The position numbers were made by a program, and so were the translations under genes. The notes beneath the pieces are model-generated. The model was not told the origin of the DNA, did no database searches, and was given only the letters and a program-made list of their open reading frames with translations. A stretch of 64,000 bases of DNA, taken from the NCBI RefSeq assembly GCF_964019585.1, contig NZ_OZ026454.1, positions 1,240,001-1,304,000 on the forward strand, given 5' to 3'. Origin of the DNA: Candidatus Mesenet endosymbiont of Agriotes lineatus. GTDB lineage: Bacteria; Pseudomonadota; Alphaproteobacteria; Rickettsiales; Anaplasmataceae. Positions 61,936-64,000 of the stretch are shown here, piece after piece; position 1 is the stretch's first letter; each line of letters opens with the position of its first letter.

Positions 61936-63627
61936 ATGAGTAGATTAAAACCTACAATACATATTAATAAATTATTATCCAACAGATTCATAGACGAGAG
62001 TATATTAAATAACGAAGAGTTAAGTTATGATTTTGAGGGTTTGCTTGGGTCTCTTTCAGAAAGTAAAATACAAGAAGGTAAAATAATAGAAGGTAAGATT
62101 GTTAAAATTGAAAATGAAGATTTTATAATTGATGTTAATCTAAAATCTGAAGGAAGGGTACCAATTAAAGAGTTTTATGTAAAAGATAGTTTACCATCAG
62201 AGGTAACAATTGGTTCTAAAGTGATGGTATATTTAGAGACAATAGAAGGACGTAATGGGAATGTCGTTCTAAGTCGGGAGAAAGCTTTACGCATAGAATT
62301 ATGGGAAAGATTGGAAGAAGCTTCTAAAGCAGGTCAAGAAATTGAAGGGATAATTATAAGGCAAATTAAGTGTGGCTTTTCCGTTGATATAGACAGTTTG
62401 GTGGCTTTTTTGCCCAATAGTCAAATAGATATAAAACAAGTTGATGATTTTCAATCTTTAATTGGGACAAAACAAAAGTTTTTAATAGAAAAGATGGATA
62501 GAACTCAAGCAAATATTGTGGTATCAAGAAAGAGAATTTTAGAAGCTGCTTATGCAGGGGTGAAAGCAAAATTCCTAGAGGGATTGAATGAAGGTGATAT
62601 TGTAGAAGGAAAAGTAAAAAGCATAGCAAGTTATGGTGCATTTATAAGAATTCATGAATCCAATGAAATAGGTATAATAGATGGGTTACTATACAAAACA
62701 GATGTGACTTGGTGCCGTTCGTCACGTCCCCATCTTCCAGCATTTTTCTCACTTGGTCAAAATGTTAAAGCTAAGGTTATAAAGATTGATAGGGAAAAAG
62801 GTAGAATCTCTCTAGGCATCAAGCAGCTTGAGAAAGATCCTTGGGAGGGGATTGAAGAAAAGTATACTGTTGGTAGTGAGCATGTAGGGTATGTGACTAA
62901 TATAGCTATACGTACACAGGAGTTAATATCACATCGTCAAGAAGAATATGGTGCATTTGTTAAGCTTAGTCAAGGAATTGAGGGTTTAGTACACTTAAGT
63001 GAAATAACCTGGAAAAGAAGTAAATTATTAGTAAGTCAATTATTAAAAAAGGGGCAAGAAGTACGTGTAAAGGTTTTAAGCATTAATGCAGAGCAGCATA
63101 AAATGGGTTTAAGTATAAAAGAGTGCATTGAAAATCCACTGCAAGAATTTGCAAATAAGTATAGTTTAGGTTTAGTAGTAACTTGTATAGTAAAAGATAT
63201 TGCAAAATATGGTATAATAGTTGAGTTTAAGGATTTTCAGGATATATACGGTACTATAAATGCAGCAGATTTAAGTTGGTCTAAAGATTATAGAGATGAA
63301 ATTAGGGAATATAAAGTTGGAGATAAATTAAAAGCGAAAATCCTAAGGATTGACATTAATAGGTTTAAGGTCAATCTCGGAATAAAACAACTTGAATACG
63401 ATCCTTTTGAGGTATTTTTAAATACTATTAAAGTAGGTGATAAATTAAAAGCAACTGTTCTAAAAATAGAAGAGAAAAGCATATTAGTTGAGGTTGCAGA
63501 TGGTGTAACTATTTTTATTGAAAGTAGTAATTTGCCAGAAAATAAAGGATTCAATTTAATGCAAAAAATTGATGTTGAAGTAACCGAGGTTGGGGCATAT
63601 AGCATTTGTTTATCTTGTAAAGTTTAA
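61936..63627 (+). CDS. rpsA: 30S ribosomal protein S1
   Basis: An mRNA-binding protein of the 30S subunit for translation initiation. It has 563 residues with six S1 (OB-fold) repeats, as in E. coli (557): starts at about 50, 135, 220, 305, 395 and 480. Typical units are GDIVEGKVKSIASYGAFIRI, YGAFVKLSQGIEGLVHLSEITW and VGDKLKAKILRID. The start is ATG at 61936. It lies 39 bp after cmk and is followed by the IHF-like pseudogene. Confidence 0.97.
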   Translation: MSRLKPTIHINKLLSNRFIDESILNNEELSYDFEGLLGSLSESKIQEGKIIEGKIVKIENEDFIIDVNLKSEGRVPIKEFYVKDSLPSEVTIGSKVMVYLETIEGRNGNVVLSREKALRIELWERLEEASKAGQEIEGIIIRQIKCGFSVDIDSLVAFLPNSQIDIKQVDDFQSLIGTKQKFLIEKMDRTQANIVVSRKRILEAAYAGVKAKFLEGLNEGDIVEGKVKSIASYGAFIRIHESNEIGIIDGLLYKTDVTWCRSSRPHLPAFFSLGQNVKAKVIKIDREKGRISLGIKQLEKDPWEGIEEKYTVGSEHVGYVTNIAIRTQELISHRQEEYGAFVKLSQGIEGLVHLSEITWKRSKLLVSQLLKKGQEVRVKVLSINAEQHKMGLSIKECIENPLQEFANKYSLGLVVTCIVKDIAKYGIIVEFKDFQDIYGTINAADLSWSKDYRDEIREYKVGDKLKAKILRIDINRFKVNLGIKQLEYDPFEVFLNTIKVGDKLKATVLKIEEKSILVEVADGVTIFIESSNLPENKGFNLMQKIDVEVTEVGAYSICLSCKV

Positions 63628-63676
63628 ATTTAGGTGTGGGTTGGTATAAGTGTCTAACCTTTAATTTAAAATAGTT

Positions 63677-63950
63677 ATGGCAACAAAAGTATCTTTAATT
63701 CAGCGCATAAAAAAAAACTTTATTAAAGAGTAATGTAGTAGCAGTTATTAACATTTTTTTTTCATCCATTGTGGACCATTTTCAAGACGGCAGTAATGTT
63801 GAACTCAGGGGATTTGGTTCATTTTTAATTAAAAGCTGCAATTTTATGGTTGATAAAGCAACAAACTTACATAATCAATATTTAAGAGTCTATTTTCGCA
63901 GTAGTAAAAAATTATCTGCTCAAATTAAGAATTCATCTAAATTAAAATAA
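63677..63950 (+). pseudogene. ihfB: IHF/HU-like DNA-binding protein gene with a poly-A frameshift
   Basis: It begins MATKVSLIQRIKKN and then meets a stop (TAA) because an A9 run at 63709-63717 has one A too many. With A8 the frame continues LLKSNVVAVINIFFSSIVDHFQDGSNVELRGFGSFLIKS to TAA at 63950, giving about 90 residues of HU/IHF type. The position after rpsA is that of ihfB in proteobacteria. Even when joined, the DNA-binding arm has lost the usual RNP-x-T motif and its intercalating Pro (DKATNLHNQYLRVYFRSSKKL), so function is doubtful. It could be a pseudogene, a slippage-rescued gene or a sequencing error. Confidence 0.8.
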
Positions 63951-64000
63951 AGTATACCTAACAACATTTTTAAATTATTAAAATAGAAATTGTTCACTAA

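Noticed and set aside
1-64000. CRISPR arrays, rRNA genes, intact prophage or type IV secretion genes
   Set aside because: No regularly spaced repeats, no rRNA sequence, and no capsid, tail, terminase or virB/virD proteins were found.

Overview
The window is an AT-rich alphaproteobacterial chromosome segment from the order Rickettsiales, family Anaplasmataceae. Supporting features are an Omp-1/P44-type outer-membrane protein preceded by a Tr1-like regulator, three ankyrin-repeat genes, a CADD/PqqC-like folate-pathway protein, a split ATP synthase operon (atpH-atpA without atpG), a tuf gene joined to the S10 operon, and single-copy housekeeping genes separated by decayed DNA. Decayed insertion sequences and many ankyrin genes favour Wolbachia or a close relative over Ehrlichia/Anaplasma, but the sequence alone does not settle the genus.

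Layout. 1-2483: partial aspS and a ygfZ-type gene. 2484-4300: decayed DNA with an IS481-family transposase relic and an inverted repeat about 1 kb wide. 4301-7454: ankyrin gene with two membrane segments, then fumC. 7455-8527: wreck of a coiled-coil gene. 8528-11718: uvrC, a membrane protein, tRNA-Gln, cutA and a CHCC zinc-finger protein. 11719-13001: AT-rich debris with a deleted IS200/IS605 tnpA. 13002-16535: dnaX, ybaB, Tr1-like regulator, outer-membrane protein and a terminator. 16793-23575: rnhB, a two-gene operon for an M9-collagenase-like metalloprotease and a large partner protein, two RDD membrane proteins and a frameshifted HAD phosphatase. 23669-31253: dnaN, ankyrin gene, efp, IMPase-like gene, rluC, nuoG and a small basic protein. 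31365-37716: tRNA-Arg, DAACS transporter, tsaB, ankyrin gene, acnA, secB. 37849-40183: Tim44-domain protein, CADD-family protein and two small unknown genes. 40310-60393: about 20 kb read entirely on the minus strand, from tRNA-Tyr, tRNA-Gly and tuf through the fused S10-spc-alpha ribosomal operon to yraN, atpH, atpA, greA, ribB, gapA and tatC. 60533-63950: rlmB, cmk, rpsA and a frameshifted IHF-like gene.

The core genes cover translation, replication (dnaX, dnaN), repair (uvrC), the TCA cycle and respiration (fumC, acnA, nuoG, a complex I zinc-finger protein, ATP synthase), cofactors (ribB, CADD) and secretion (SecB, SecY, TatC). The accessory layer consists of host-interaction candidates: three ankyrin proteins, the metalloprotease operon, the surface protein and a Cys-rich small protein. 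The most interesting accessory signals are the coupled metalloprotease/partner operon, an ankyrin gene with a nuclear-localisation-like tail flanked by a duplicated fragment of the acnA 3' end, and two A9 tracts (dnaX and the IHF-like gene) where polymerase slippage could matter. No rRNA, CRISPR array, intact prophage or intact insertion sequence was seen.
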